From Pseudeuparius sepicola (lineage: Eukaryota > Arthropoda > Insecta > Coleoptera > Anthribidae), in contig OY987299.1 in NCBI GenBank assembly GCA_963920635.1, forward strand, positions 20,600,901 through 20,664,900: 64,000 bases of DNA, in the 5' to 3' direction. Positions within the stretch are counted from its first letter, which is position 1. Each line of letters begins with the position of its first letter. This document shows, piece by piece, positions 1 to 10,603 of the stretch. The notes beneath the pieces are model-generated. The model saw only the letters and a list, made by a program, of their open reading frames with translations. It made no database searches and had not been told where the DNA came from. The position numbers were made by a program, and so were the translations under genes.

Positions 1-2
1 TT

Positions 3-1721
3 AAATCTTTAAAAAAACTTAAAAACAAAATAACAGATCATAATTTAATAATTTCCAAAGCCGACAAGGGAAATTGTCTGGTTATCTTGAATAAAGCTTG
101 TTATGTGGACAAGGTTGAGAGTTTTTTACAAGAAAATAATTTTTCTACATTAGCCTCTAATCCTTTTAATACCTTTGTTAGGAAAACTACTAAAATCATA
201 AAACATTTCAAAGATTTTCTTTCAGACCACGATGCCTCGAGAGTTTTAATGTCTAGTAACCCTACAATGCCTCGCTTATATGGCTTGCCTAAAATTCACA
301 AAGAGGGCATACCGATTAGACCAGTCGTAAGCTTTTCTAACACTCCAGTTTATTTTCTGTCCAGCTTTGTTCTTAAACTACTTAAACAACTCACGGACTT
401 TTCGCCCAAATTTGGGTTGAATAACACTCTTAACTTAACAGACAAACTTGGTCAGATTACATTACCTGAAGTTTCCTTGATGGTTTCTTTCGACGTAACT
501 AATTTGTTTACGACAGTCCCCAAATCGGAAGCTGTCGACATGGTTGGTGATTTGCTCAGGGAAAAAAACATTGACAGCGATGTTATCGTCGACATTCTTT
601 CTTTACTCAATTTTTGCCTTTCTCAAAATTTCTTTGTTTTTAATAACAGGACATACAAACAACCAGACGGACTGGCCATGGGTAGCTGTCTCTCTCCTTT
701 TTTAGCTGACGTGTTTATGGACTCTCTCGAAAGGAAACACATCATGACCAACAACAACGACGAGATCCTCCACTGGTTTAGGTATGTTGATGACTGCCTA
801 TGTTTTCTGAACTGTAACGAGCCCAAAGCTCAACATCTTTTAACTAAACTTAATAATATACATCCTAAAATCTCATTTACCTTAGAAATTGAAAAGAATT
901 GTTCGATTAATTTTCTTGACATCTCTATTTACAAAAATCAAGACATTTTACATTTCTCTATATATAGAAAACCTACTCAAACGGACCATTCTATCTCTAA
1001 CTTGTCAAATCATCCATATCAACAAAAAATGTCAGCTTTCTATTGTTACATCCATCGCCTTCTCAATATACCAATGTCCCAAGATAACTACAAAAAGGAA
1101 ATCAACATTCTCAAACAAATTGCATATAATAATTTCTATAATCCTTCTATCATCGATTCTCTCATAAATAAAATTGAATATAATAAACTAAAACGTGACA
1201 ATTCTCCTTATATCACTAATTATCACAATAACAACAAAAAATATTTTTCACTTCCTTTCATACAAACAAGTATTAATAATAAAGTATCCCAGTGCATTCA
1301 CCAAGAATGCGACAACATCTCGATATGTCTAAAAACTAATAATAAGTTAGCTCAGAGCTTGGTTAATTCTAAAGACAAAATAGACCACTTAGCCAAAAGT
1401 GGCATCTATAAACTTTCTTGCAATTCTTGTAATAGTACCTATATAGGGAGAACTTGTCGTCCCCTAAAAGTTCGTATAAATGAACATTTAAATAAAGTAA
1501 ATTCAACCTTTGGAGAACACTTGCATACTTTTAATCATAACTTCAGTCCTCACTCCAATTCAAAAATTTTACGCAATGTCACATCAAAGAATTATAACAG
1601 ACTTGATTTCCTTGAAGATATTCAAATAAACAGAGAATTATCTAATAATCCAGATTGTTTAAATGTTAAAGTTAATCTTAACAGATCTTTAATTCCTTTA
1701 CATAGGAGACCCACTCAATGA
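3..1721 (+). CDS. Penelope-like element reverse transcriptase / GIY-YIG endonuclease (5' end outside window)
   Basis: The reading frame is open from the first bases, so the N-terminus lies upstream; no ATG was chosen. The protein copies element RNA and nicks the target. Seen: the early segment ISKADKGNCLVIL typical of PLE proteins; LYGLPKIHK and RPVVS; FDVTNLFTTVP with the first catalytic Asp; GLAMGSCLSPFLADVFM; the catalytic RYVDDCLCF; then NFLDISIYKN and IYRKPTQTDHS; and a C-terminal GIY-YIG nuclease with GIYKLSC and TYIGRT, the Arg of LKVRINEHL and a final Asn-rich stretch. There is no internal stop over about 570 codons, so this is a young copy. A hammerhead-like motif follows at 2355. 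The family is certain; activity cannot be judged without the 5' end. Confidence 0.95.
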   Translation, partial: KSLKKLKNKITDHNLIISKADKGNCLVILNKACYVDKVESFLQENNFSTLASNPFNTFVRKTTKIIKHFKDFLSDHDASRVLMSSNPTMPRLYGLPKIHKEGIPIRPVVSFSNTPVYFLSSFVLKLLKQLTDFSPKFGLNNTLNLTDKLGQITLPEVSLMVSFDVTNLFTTVPKSEAVDMVGDLLREKNIDSDVIVDILSLLNFCLSQNFFVFNNRTYKQPDGLAMGSCLSPFLADVFMDSLERKHIMTNNNDEILHWFRYVDDCLCFLNCNEPKAQHLLTKLNNIHPKISFTLEIEKNCSINFLDISIYKNQDILHFSIYRKPTQTDHSISNLSNHPYQQKMSAFYCYIHRLLNIPMSQDNYKKEINILKQIAYNNFYNPSIIDSLINKIEYNKLKRDNSPYITNYHNNNKKYFSLPFIQTSINNKVSQCIHQECDNISICLKTNNKLAQSLVNSKDKIDHLAKSGIYKLSCNSCNSTYIGRTCRPLKVRINEHLNKVNSTFGEHLHTFNHNFSPHSNSKILRNVTSKNYNRLDFLEDIQINRELSNNPDCLNVKVNLNRSLIPLHRRPTQ

Positions 1722-2354
1722 TGATAAAAACTTTTCTTGGCCTTCATCTTACAGGGTTGTCATGTTATCTCCTCTTTTCGTGTCGCGTTTTTTTGGGACT
1801 TTGGGGGTCTTTTTGGGCTTATCATGTAAACAAACAATTTTTCGAATTTATATTTCTATCTAATTTTCATTACCATTAATTAAACATTCATTAAATATAA
1901 ATTCTTAACTTATGAATTAAATCTCTTCAAATCCTTCACATTCACTCCTCATAAAATATATTTTTACCCGCCTATGACATTTTGTTTTCAAGTTTAAATC
2001 TCGCGCGCTTTTTCGACTGACACCCAGTTCCTTCAACGGGATGTCGAACAGGTTATGTCTCAAATTTCACTTCCACCTTCCACGATGCATTTGGTACTTC
2101 GGCTGGTCTTTTATTTAAATAATTTGGGTAGCTTGGCTGCCCACAGTTGTACAATTTGTTAGTATTTTAAAGTTTTTAAAATGTGACTTGGTGTGACCTT
2201 CTATTTATGGTTTTTACTGTTGTATAATGCTTTATGCTCCAATTTTCCTGTACACACTTGACAAGTGAGTATGACATGACGTTAAAACAATTTAGTTTTT
2301 CCACAGTTAACTTTTTCCAACCCCCTATTTTATGTCATACTTTCTTTTTTAGGT
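1722..2354 (+). other. PLE 3' untranslated region
   Basis: AT-rich non-coding stretch between the PLE stop codon and its hammerhead motif. It is presumed to be the element's 3' UTR because the ribozyme that usually lies in the PLE terminal repeat follows it. I see no other gene in it. Confidence 0.6.
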
Positions 2355-2392
2355 GGTACTGAGGATGGCTTAACAGCCGAAAGCGCTTTACC
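2355..2392 (+). ncRNA. Hammerhead ribozyme of the PLE
   Basis: The conserved core is complete: CTGAGGA at 2359-2365 (consensus CUGANGA), helix II GGCT/AGCC closed by TAAC at 2367-2378, then GAAA at 2379-2382. Helix III is the self-complementary AGCGCT (2382-2387), the cleavage position is the T at 2388, and helix I pairs GGTA (2355-2358) with TACC (2389-2392). PLEs are known to carry such minimal hammerheads, in which a palindromic helix III favours dimers. The location just behind a PLE coding region supports the call. Confidence 0.8.
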
Positions 2393-2447
2393 ATGATTTT
2401 TAATTAAATTATTTGCACGGAAATACACTTCTTTTCCCTTTTCAAAC

Positions 2448-3245
2448 TTAAGGTTGACATGAAGCTTCTGAGGCTTCCAGTTGCGGAGATACAGGGTGTT
2501 AGTAAAATTAATTAGTTCAGAAAAATATGAATACCCTGTATAATCGCATTTTTTTAATTTGTTTTGAGTGGTGAATAGAATGGTTAACAAAAAGTATCTC
2601 TTAGTATTTTTTTCATATTCGCAGCCGTTTCTTAATTATTTTTAAAGAACGGCAACGCTGCAATGAACAATAGTCACTTTAAGAATAAATCTAGCAATCT
2701 GTGGATGCCAATTAAACTTTATTTAACAAAATACAAAAGCAAAAACAATAATAAAAGAAACGTATTGCTATTAGAAAATTAAATTATTAAATGTTCGAAA
2801 TGACCGCCGTCTCTTTCAATACACGCAAGTATGCGTTTCCGCATGTTTATTATTGCCATTCGCAAGTCCATAGCAAAAGTGCATATCAGTCAATTCTTCA
2901 AATGAAAATATAATTTTTCAAAATATTGATACTTACTAATGTGCAAAGTTGGCAGCCAAATGATTCAAATAATGCCAAGTTTAATTGACATCCACAGATT
3001 GTTAGATTTATTCTTAAAATGACTTTTTTATTGCAGCATTGCCGTTCTTTGAAAATAATTAAAAAACGGCTGAGAATATGAAAAAATACTAAGAGATACT
3101 TTTTGTTAACCATTGAATTTATCATTCAAAACAAATTTAAAAAATGCGTTTACACTGGGTATTCACATTTTTCTGAACTAATTAATTTTACTAACACCCT
3201 GTATCTCCGCAACTAGGAGCCTCAGAAGCTTCATATTAATCTTAA
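2448..3245. mobile_element. Foldback element A (copy 1), mariner-like derivative
   Basis: Inverted arms of about 270 bp surround a centre of about 240 bp. Inside the arms the pair CAGGGTGTTAG (2492) and CTAACACCCTG (ending 3201) is flanked by TA on both sides, the target of Tc1/mariner elements, but the inverted homology continues outward to about 2448 and 3245. The centre keeps the last codons of a mariner-like transposase on the minus strand, so this is a non-autonomous, internally deleted derivative. Confidence 0.8.
2779..2880 (-). pseudogene. C-terminal tip of a mariner-like transposase
   Basis: Reading the minus strand gives about 33 codons ending in a stop. They include MRKRILACIERDGGHFEHL, which matches the usual end of insect mariner-like (DUF4817-type) transposases: a basic helix, a Cys-Ile-Glu motif, then GGHFEHL. 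All catalytic residues are missing, so it cannot transpose itself. It lies in the loop of a large palindrome. Confidence 0.75.
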
Positions 3246-3339
3246 TGGCGTAGGGAAACGTCCTTTCTGAAAATACCTACCTACTCTCATTTTGATTTTT
3301 TTTTCGTTTCGAATGATTTGCCACGAAATTAAAAAGTAC

Positions 3340-3530
3340 GGCGCGTCTCCGACCCTAAATTACCTCGGCCGGCATTATGCCGGGATGGCCGACCCGGCGG
3401 AGGTCCAGTCGGTCTTTAGACATTCCGGACGGGATCTCACCGCACTCTATCATTTCCCGTAATTAAAAAAGCCCCATTTATCCGCGGGTCGACCCGCTTC
3501 CCGACCCGAATGGTGCGTGCGGACCAATGA
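3340..3530. other. GC-rich patch inside the duplicated unit
   Basis: CpG-rich stretch in AT-rich surroundings, with short palindromes such as CCGGCATTATGCCGG and GGGTCGACCC. I find no convincing coding frame. An identical patch lies about 4,005 bp downstream in copy 2. It could be a promoter-like island or foreign DNA; function unknown. Confidence 0.5.
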
Positions 3531-3888
3531 CGTCAAAACCTATAGACGTGGTGCCTCATTGTTAAAATGCCCCTTATTTTGACTCCAAGATTAAATATAT
3601 CCATACTACTCTAAAAACATGCTACAAACAAAGACAGAAAGTCAACCATCAACCAACTATACACCCGGTGATTCCCGGTTATAGTTCCTCCAGAATCACA
3701 CTTAGATATCGCATGTTTTTTCTTGTTTGGGGGCGCCGGAAGCATCGGAACGTCACCTGAAGACTCGGGGGATGGTCTAACGACGCCAGCCTCCGAGCTC
3801 AAAGTCGAAATAAGTTCGCTACGGCTCGACAAAAAGGGGCAATTTCTGACAATCTCGCGACATTTTCGGAATAATTTTCACCACGAAC

Positions 3889-5457
3889 CACGAACTGCAT
3901 CGATCTATATATGGAAAACTAAAAGTAGGAAAATTCTGAAAATTTGGCACCTCACTAATGCGGATGAGCGCTGCTCAACTAAAATATTTTTGTGAATCTG
4001 GCACTTCCGGTTATACCGGAAGTCGATATCAACTTTCTTATCTCAAATTGAACACCCTGCATATTATTGCATTTTTGGATGCTGGGCATCATTTTGGAAC
4101 AAAAACATTGAACATGGCCTATGTCTAAATCCAACCGTTTTTGAGATATTTGCATTTTTCCGAAAAAAATTACAGACGCAGACCTAAAGTTAATTAGCAA
4201 TTTATACGAGGAAACCGCGAAATTTCAAAACGAATTTTTGGCATCGTGTAACAAAAGCCCTGACCTAGTAATCTCTGCTGAGAAATAAATCCGTTCTTAT
4301 ACAGGGTGTTCACAAAATATGAATAAAAATTGCATTAAAAATGTGCTTAAATCTGGAAATTTTCAAATGGAAACCCACATTTTTTTTAATGCGATCTTAT
4401 TCACCACAAAAAATGATGACAACTTTGGGTAAGGTTTCCTATACCTAAATGCAGTAATTTTCGATTAATTTACGAAGAACCCACTTTTCGCCCATATATA
4501 ATGCGGGGTTTGCTTAACGCTTGGAAAATCATATTAGCCGTGGACGTTGAAAAGACAATCGCGGCTGAGGAAATGTCACTTGGTTTATAAATTATTGTCA
4601 ACAATAATGCCGGCGCGCTTAAATTACACAAACGAAGATTATTTAAATTTGTTTATTATCTACGGAGAATGCAACAAAGTAATATCGCAAGAACGTGCGA
4701 TACATAATCTTCGTTTGTGTAATTTAAGAGCGCCGACATTATTGTTGACAATAATTTATAAACCAAGTGACATTTCCTCAGCCGCGATTGTCTTTTCAAC
4801 TTTCACGGCTAATATGATTTACCAAGCGTTAAGCAAACCCCGCATTTTATGGGCGAAAAGTGGGTTTTTCGTAAATTAATCGAAAATTACTGCATTTAGT
4901 TATAGAAAACCTTACACAAAGTTGTCATCATTTTTAGTGGTGAATAAGATCGCATTAAAAAATGGGGGTTTCCATTTGAAAATTTCGAGATTTAAGCACA
5001 TTTTGAATGTAATTTTTATTCATATTTTGTGAACACCCTGTATAAGAACGGATTTATTTCTCAGCAGAGATCACTAGGTTAGGGATTCTGTTATACGATG
5101 CCAAAAATCCGTTTTGAAATTTCGCGTTTTCCTCGTATAAACTGCTAATTGAGTTTAGGTCTGCACCTGTAATTTTTTTCGGAAAAATTGCAAATATCTC
5201 ATAAACGGTTGGATTTAGACATAGGACATGTTGCATGTTTTTGTTCCAAAATGTTGCCTAGAATCCAAAAATGCAATAATATATAGGGTATTCTATTTGA
5301 GATAAGAAAGTTAATATCGACTTCCGGTATAACCGGAAGTGCCAGATTCACCAAAATATTTTAGTTGAGCAGCGCCCATGGGCATTGGTGAGGTGCCAAA
5401 TTTTCAGAATTTTCCTACTTTTAGTTTTCCATATATTATAGATCGATGCAGTTCGTG
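3889..5457. mobile_element. Foldback element B (copy 1), about 1.57-kb palindrome
   Basis: The arms are about 730 bp each and run from CACGAACTGC to its complement. Inside lies a TA-flanked pair CAGGGTGTTCAC (4302) and GTGAACACCCTG (ending 5040), so a younger foldback appears to sit within, or to be fused to, an older one. The outer right end abuts CCACCCTG with TA and another element end facing outward. The loop near 4610-4720 keeps the start of a mariner-like transposase. The arms contain the palindrome ACTTCCGGT-N3-ACCGGAAGT. Confidence 0.82.
4607..4879 (+). pseudogene. N-terminal tip of a mariner-like (DUF4817-type) transposase
   Basis: The frame from ATG 4607 begins with NYTNEDYLNLFIIYGECN, the hallmark opening of the helix-turn-helix domain called DUF4817 in insect mariner-like transposases (YTxEEYxxM-xxYGE). 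Similarity ends after about 35 codons, where the frame runs into the opposite palindrome arm; the rest to 4879 is arm sequence read through. No catalytic domain remains. It probably marks the element's original gene start. Confidence 0.7.
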
Positions 5458-6453
5458 GTGGGCCACCCTGTATAGGGTATACAGGGTGACAGTGGTTCAT
5501 TAGAAGTTTACAGGGAAGGCGTGCGAATTTTGATTTGAAATTTTAGTTACTTATATAACAGGTTGTAAACTTTCTTTCAAAAATATTTTCAACTTCCGAT
5601 AACTTCCGGTTATACCGGAAGTCAATAGCAACTTTGTTATTTCAAATAGAACACCCTATATATTATCACACCATTTGGTTCCCTATTAAATTCCAAATCT
5701 TTTTTCTGAATATAATGTGTACCCCATTCCTAACCCTTTTCGGAATCTGGAAAACTGAAATTTTGGTCTGTCGTAGGCGAAAGTCAACTTTATTAAATGT
5801 TCTGTATGCCATTTCAAAATATTGTACAGGGTGTTCGGGAAAAATTTTTTTTATTGCATTGAAATGCTTGTGAAAAGACAGTTCAAAAAGATATAACACA
5901 CTATATGTCTAATGACTAATTGAACTTCAGTTTGGTACATAAACAACTATTTTTGTATAAATAAGACATTTAACATTAATCTTCTCTTACTACTAAACTA
6001 CGGAACTAAATAACACCATATCCAGGTTTATGACGTTTTTATTATAACTCCACCTATGATTTAAAAATCTCTCACTTCGACCAGTAGTGAACTCAGCCCC
6101 TTCAAACAACTCGTGCTTAAACTGAAAGTAACAGCAACGTAGCACTGGTTTTGGAGTTTGCGGAAAATCGCTTGTGTCAAAAGTATAGAGCCGCCTATAC
6201 TAAAACTGTGTCTCGACCCTCAGTTGCCCCATTTGCATGAGCTGCGCGCTCTATTCTGTTGGATTTTATGTTAATTGTTGTTTCCTTAACGGCTTTCTTT
6301 GATGGAAAACGCCGGCTTCCGAAGGCGCAGAATTTAGTTAAGACGGGCCGCGATTTCTTTTATGCAAGACGGCGTTTTTGCGGGATTGTTAACGAACCAA
6401 CCGTTAATTTTTAATTATTTGCACGGAAATACACTTCTTTTCCCTTTTCAAAC

Positions 6454-7250
6454 TTAAGGTTGACATGAAGCTTCTGAGGCTTCCAGTTGCGGAGATACAG
6501 GGTGTTAGTAAAATTAATTAGTTCAGAAAAATATGAATACCCTGTATAATCGCATTTTTTTAATTTGTTTTGAGTGGTGAATAGAATGGTTAACAAAAAG
6601 TTTCTCTTAGTATTTTTTCATATTCGCAGCCGTTTCTTAATTATTTTTAAAGAACGGCAACGCTGCAATGAACAATAGTCACTTTAAGAATAAATCTAGC
6701 AATCTGTGGATGCCAATTAAACTTTATTTAACAAAATACAAAAGCAAAAACAATAATAAAAGAAACGTATTGCTATTAGAAAATTAAATTATTAAATGTT
6801 CGAAATGACCGCCGTCTCTTTCAATACACGCAAGTATGCGTTTCCGCATGTTTATTATTGCCATTCGCAAGTCCATAGCAAAAGTGCATATCAGTCAGTT
6901 CTTCAAATGAAAATATAATTTTTCAAAATATTGATACTTACTAATGTGCAAAGTTGGCAGCCAAATGATTCAAATAATGCCAAGTTTAATTGACAACCAC
7001 AGATTGTTAGATTTATTCTTAAAATGACTTTTTTATTGCAGCATTGCCGTTCTTTGAAAATAATTAAAAAACGGCTGAGAATATGAAAAAATACTAAGAG
7101 ATACTTTTTGTTAACCATTGAATTTATCATTCAAAACAAATTTAAAAAATGCGTTTACACTGGGTATTCACATTTTTCTGAACTAATTAATTTTACTAAC
7201 ACCCTGTATCTCCGCAACTAGGAGCCTCAGAAGCTTCATATTAATCTTAA
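6454..7250. mobile_element. Foldback element A (copy 2)
   Basis: Same palindrome as at 2448, about 4,005 bp downstream. The arms, inner CAGGGTGTTAG ends and central transposase tip are all retained with only scattered substitutions (for example GACAACC for GACATCC near 6992). Confidence 0.8.
6784..6885 (-). pseudogene. C-terminal tip of a mariner-like transposase (copy 2)
   Basis: Duplicate of the fragment at 2779-2880, reading the same GGHFEHL terminus on the minus strand. It has no catalytic domain. Confidence 0.75.
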
Positions 7251-7888
7251 TGGCGTAGGGAAACGTCCTTTCTGAAAATACCTACCTACTCTCATTTTGA
7301 TTTTTTTTTCGTTTCGAATGATTTGCCACGAAATTAAAAAGTACGGCGCGTCTCCGACCCTAAATTACCTCGGCCGGCATTATGCCGGGATGGCCGACCC
7401 GGCGGAGGTCCAGTCGGTCTTTAGACATTCCGGACGGGATCTCACCGCACTCTATCATTTCCCGTAATTAAAAAAGCCCCATTTATCCGCGGGTCGACCC
7501 GCTTCCCGACCCGAATGGTGCGTGCGGACCAATGACGTCAAAACCTATAGACGTGGTGCCTCATTGTTAAAATGCCCCTTATTTTGACTCCAAGATTAAA
7601 TATATCCATACTACTCTAAAAACATGCTACAAACAAAGACAGAAAGTCAACCATCAACCAACTATACACCCGGTGATTCCCGGTTATAGTTCCTCCAGAA
7701 TCACACTTAGATATCGCATGTTTTTTCTTGTTTGGGGGCGCCGGAAGCATCGGAACGTCACCTGAAGACTCGGGGGATGGTCTAACGACGCCAGCCTCCG
7801 AGCTCAAAGTCGAAATAAGTTCGCTACGGCTCGACAAAAAGGGGCAATTTCTGACAATCTCGCGACATTTTCGGAATAATTTTCACCA

Positions 7889-9455
7889 CGAACTGCATCG
7901 ATCTATATATGGAAAACTAAAAGTAGGAAAATTCTGAAAATTTGGCACCTCACTAATGCGGATGGGCGCTGCTCAACTAAAATATTTTTGTGAATCTGGC
8001 ACTTCCGGTTATACCGGAAGTCGATATCAACTTTCTTATCTCAAATTGAACACCCTGCATATTATTGCATTTTTGGATGCTGGGCATCATTTTGGAACAA
8101 AAACATTGAACATGGCCTATGTCTAAATCCAACCGTTTTTGAGATATTTGCATTTTTCCGAAAAAAATTACAGACGCAGACCTAAAGTTAATTAGCAATT
8201 TATACGAGGAAACCGCGAAATTTCAAAACGAATTTTTGGCATCGTGTAACAAAAGCCCTGACCTAGTAATCTCTGCTGAGAAATAAATCCGTTCTTATAC
8301 AGGGTGTTCACAAAATATGAATAAAAATTGCATTAAAAATGTGCTTAAATCTGGAAATTTTCAAATGGAAACCCCCATTTTTTTTAATGCGATCTTATTC
8401 ACCACAAAAAATGATGACAACTTTGGGTAAGGTTTCCTATACCTAAATGCAGTAATTTTCGATTAATTTACGAAGAACCCACTTTTCGCCCATATATAAT
8501 GCGGGGTTTGCTTAACGCTTGGAAAATCATATTAGCCGTGGACGTTGAAAAGACAATCGCGGCTGAGGAAATGTCACTTGGTTTATAAATTATTGTCAAC
8601 AATAATGCCGGCGCGCTTAAATTACACAAACGAAGATTATTTAAATTTGTTTATTATCTACGGAGAATGCAACAAAGTAATATCGCAAGAACGTGCGATA
8701 CATAATCTTCGTTTGTGTAATTTAAGAGCGCCGACATTATTGTTGACAATAATTTATAAACCAAGTGACATTTCCTCAGCCGCGATTGTCTTTTCAACTT
8801 TCACGGCTAATATGATTTACCAAGCGTTAAGCAAACCCCGCATTTTATGGGCGAAAAGTGGGTTTTTCGTAAATTAATCGAAAATTACTGCATTTAGTTA
8901 TAGAAAACCTTACACAAAGTTGTCATCATTTTTAGTGGTGAATAAGATCGCATTAAAAAATGGGGGTTTCCATTTGAAAATTTCGAGATTTAAGCACATT
9001 TTGAATGTAATTTTTATTCATATTTTGTGAACACCCTGTATAAGAACGGATTTATTTCTCAGCAGAGATCACTAGGTTAGGGATTCTGTTATACGATGCC
9101 AAAAATCCGTTTTGAAATTTCGCGTTTTCCTCGTATAAACTGCTAATTGAGTTTAGGTCTGCACCTGTAATTTTTTTCGGAAAAATTGCAAATATCTCAT
9201 AAACGGTTGGATTTAGACATAGGACATGTTGCATGTCTTTGTTCCAAAATGTTGCCTAGAATCCAAAAATGCAATAATATATAGGGTATTCTATTTGAGA
9301 TAAGAAAGTTAATATCGACTTCCGGTATAACCGGAAGTGCCAGATTCACCAAAATATTTTAGTTGAGCAGCGCCCATGGGCATTGGTGAGGTGCCAAATT
9401 TTCAGAATTTTCCTACTTTTAGTTTTCCATATATTATAGATCGATGCAGTTCGTG
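7889..9455. mobile_element. Foldback element B (copy 2)
   Basis: Second copy of the palindrome at 3889-5457. The inner CAGGGTGTTCAC ends are at 8300 and 9038 with TA on both sides. One 8-bp repeat of CACGAAC at the left edge is missing compared with copy 1. Confidence 0.82.
8605..8877 (+). pseudogene. N-terminal tip of a mariner-like transposase (copy 2)
   Basis: Identical in translation to the fragment at 4607-4879. Only the first helix-turn-helix segment is present; the downstream part is the palindrome arm. Confidence 0.7.
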
Positions 9456-10603
9456 GTGGGCCACCCTGTATAGGGTATACAGGGTGACAGTGGTTCATTA
9501 GAAGTTTACGGGGAAGGCGTGCGAATTTTGATTTGAAATTTTAGTTACTTATATAACAGGTTGTAAACTTTCTTTCAAAAATATTTTCAACTTCCGATAA
9601 CTTCCGGTTATACCGGAAGTCAATAGCAACTTTGTTATTTCAAATAGAACACCCTATATATTATCACACCATTTGGTTCCCTATTAAATTCCAAATCTTT
9701 TTTCTGAATATAATGTGTACCCCATTCCTAACCCTTTTCGAGATATTCGCAAATTTTTGATTTTTTTTAGTGTTGCAGCCATCGACCATAGTGATGATTA
9801 CTTTGAAATTAATGAATCTGGAAAACTGAAATTTTGGTCTGTCGTAGGCGAAAGTCAACTTTATTAAATGTTCTGTATGCCATTTCAAAATATTGTACAG
9901 GGTGTTCGGGAAAAAATTCCCAATATCAACATCGAAAAATTTAAAAATCTTATTTTTTTTTTCAAATGGAACCCATATTTTTTTATTGCATTGAAATGCT
10001 TGTGAAAAGACAGTTCAAAAAGATATAACACACTATATGTCTAATGACTAATTGAACTTCAGTTTGGTACATAAACAACTATTTTTGTATAAATAAGACA
10101 TTTAACATTAATCTTCTCTTACTACTAAACTACGGAACTAAATAACACCATATCCAGGTTTATGACGTTTTTATTATAACTCCACCTATGATTTAAAAAT
10201 CTCTCACTTCGACCAGTAGTGAACTCAGCCCCTTCAAACAACTCGTGCTTAAACTGAAAGTAACAGCAACGTAGCACTGGTTTTGGAGTTTGCGGAAAAT
10301 CGCTTGTGTCAAAAGTATAGAGTCGCCTATACTAAAACTGTGTCTCGACCCTCAGTTGCCCCATTTGCATGAGCTGCGCGCTCTATTCTGTTGGATTTTA
10401 TGTTAATTGTTGTTTCCTTAACGGCTTTCTTTGATGGAAAACGCCGGCTTCCGAAGGCGCAGAATTTAGTTAAGACGGGCCGCGATTTCTTTTATGCAAG
10501 ACGGCGTTTTTGCGGGATTGTTAACGAACCAACCGTTAATTTTACCGGTGGAGGAAATTTTGCATTGTCCTCTTATGCGTTATAAATAGTCCAGTACTTT
10601 ATA

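Larger units (their letters stand above)
2407..6411. repeat. 4.0-kb tandem duplication, copy 1
   Basis: First of two adjacent, almost identical units. It starts at AATTATTTGCACGG and ends in CCGTTAATTT, directly abutting copy 2. Differences from copy 2 that I can see: a few substitutions, one extra T near 2613, an extra CACGAAC-type repeat near 3889, and two deletions in copy 1 of about 76 bp (near 5742) and 60 bp (near 5835). It contains two large palindromes, a GC-rich patch (about 3340-3530) and no host gene. The high identity implies a recent event or an assembly artefact. Confidence 0.93.
6413..10543. repeat. 4.1-kb tandem duplication, copy 2
   Basis: Second unit. It repeats copy 1 from its first base to the closing CCGTTAATTT, after which unique sequence (ACCGGTGGAGG) begins. 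It keeps two internal segments absent from copy 1 (about 9740-9815 and 9915-9975), so it is the longer and probably more ancestral form. The short shared string TTAATTTT at the junction could have mediated unequal crossover. Its palindromes sit about 4,000 bp downstream of their copy 1 counterparts. Confidence 0.93.

Noticed and set aside
4547..4606. Start codon upstream of the mariner-like tip
   Set aside because: This part is palindrome arm and does not align with the transposase; the family-type start is at 4607.
5460..5490. CACCCTGTATAGGGTATACAGGGTG as a novel palindromic operator
   Set aside because: Best explained as two element ends back to back sharing TA targets.
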